Assembly (NCBI GenBank): GCA_034408745.1 | Contig: JAWXCM010000009.1 | Coordinates: 1-6,888, forward strand | Direction of reading: 5' to 3' | DNA from: JAWXCM01 sp034408745 | GTDB taxonomy: Bacteria; Acidobacteriota; Terriglobia; Bryobacterales; Bryobacteraceae | DNA length: 6,888 nucleotides | Shown here: in pieces, positions 6,778 through 6,888 of the stretch | Numbering within the stretch: position 1 is the first letter of the stretch | Layout: each line of letters starts with the position of its first letter | Made by a program: the position numbers and the translations under genes | Notes under the pieces: model-generated | What the model was told of the DNA's origin: nothing | What the model saw: the letters and a program-made list of their open reading frames with translations, nothing else | Database searches by the model: none

Positions 6778-6859
6778 CGTAATTACGCACTAGCTAGCTA
6801 GTTTCTGTCGCAAAATGGTGCGATCTGTCGCGGCGAAGCGTAACTTGTATTACGTTACG
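6778..6859. repeat. Cluster of four palindromic sites
   Basis: Four symmetric sites occur in 82 nt. They are CGTAATTACG (6778-6787), ACTAGCTAGCTAGT (6789-6802, with three CTAG tetramers, usually scarce in bacteria), TCGCA-N6-TGCGA (6808-6823) and CGTAAC-N9-GTTACG (6839-6859). In addition TCTGTCGC is repeated directly at 6804 and 6824, 20 bp apart. This could be an operator region, the end of an insertion sequence (repeated TGTCGC blocks recall IS21-type ends), or a replication or recombination site. The bases are certain; the role is not. Confidence 0.5.
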
Positions 6860-6888
6860 ATCCAGCCGCGTGAGCAAGGAACCGGTCA
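6815..6888 (+). CDS. Possible start of an ORF cut by the right edge
   Basis: ATG at 6815 opens a frame of 24 codons to the window end (MVRSVAAKRN, then LYYVTIQPREQGTG). A second candidate is GTG at 6870 in another frame (VSKEPV). Neither has a clear ribosome site, and the first overlaps the palindrome cluster. No family can be assigned from so short a piece. Confidence 0.2.
   Translation, partial: MVRSVAAKRNLYYVTIQPREQGTG

Larger units (their letters stand above)
6315..6814. other. Gene-free flank, probable edge of an integrated element
   Basis: About 500 nt with no coding region I can support on either strand. It starts where identity to the tRNA stops and contains the repeats listed separately. 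A 20-codon frame at 6518-6580 (ATG to TGA) lacks a ribosome site and is not called. Composition is less GC-rich than the operon to the left, which fits acquired or decaying DNA. Confidence 0.5.

Noticed and set aside
6316..6888. Group I intron splitting the tRNA-Val gene
   Set aside because: Introns do interrupt bacterial tRNAs near the anticodon, but the missing 5' half (D-arm and GGGCGCG) is not found anywhere up to the right edge, and no intron core was recognised.
1..6888. CRISPR array
   Set aside because: No regularly spaced repeats of 23 nt or more occur anywhere in the window.

Overview
The window looks like a GC-rich chromosome of an acidobacterium, probably a Bryobacterales/Solibacter-like soil lineage. 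This rests on inference from three things: an Oar-type TonB-dependent receptor with an atypical plug ending, typical of the expanded receptor families of that phylum; a sigma-54 two-component system coupled to it; and a small orphan domain protein of a kind I associate with acidobacteria. No rRNA or phylogenetic marker is present to prove it.

Region 1 (1-5522, plus strand) is a tightly packed operon. It holds, in order, the 3' part of a TonB-dependent outer-membrane receptor gene (5' end outside the window), a 201-residue secreted helical protein of unknown function, a membrane-bound sensor histidine kinase, and an NtrC-family response regulator that activates sigma-54 promoters. Junctions are 6 nt apart, 1 nt overlapping (TAGTG) and 4 nt overlapping (ATGA), so the genes are very likely cotranscribed and partly translationally coupled. 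A reasonable model is that the kinase senses an envelope signal, perhaps with the secreted protein, and the regulator drives a sigma-54 promoter, possibly for uptake through the receptor. The target promoter is not in the window.

Region 2 (5523-6178) has a short intergenic gap with a GC hairpin, then a 178-residue protein on the plus strand that starts weakly at a TTG. It looks like the C-terminal half of a longer acidobacterial protein, so it may be a degraded gene.

Region 3 (6179-6888) has no convincing complete gene. At 6267-6316 on the minus strand lies the 3' half of a tRNA-Val(CAC) gene, from the anticodon stem to an encoded CCA, with no D-arm or 5' acceptor strand. This is the classic scar of a tyrosine-integrase element inserted into a tRNA gene, so DNA to the right of about 6315 is probably one end of an integrated element or its remnant. 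That flank carries a direct repeat, two long-range inverted repeats, and a dense cluster of palindromes at 6778-6859 before an ORF that may begin at the right edge.
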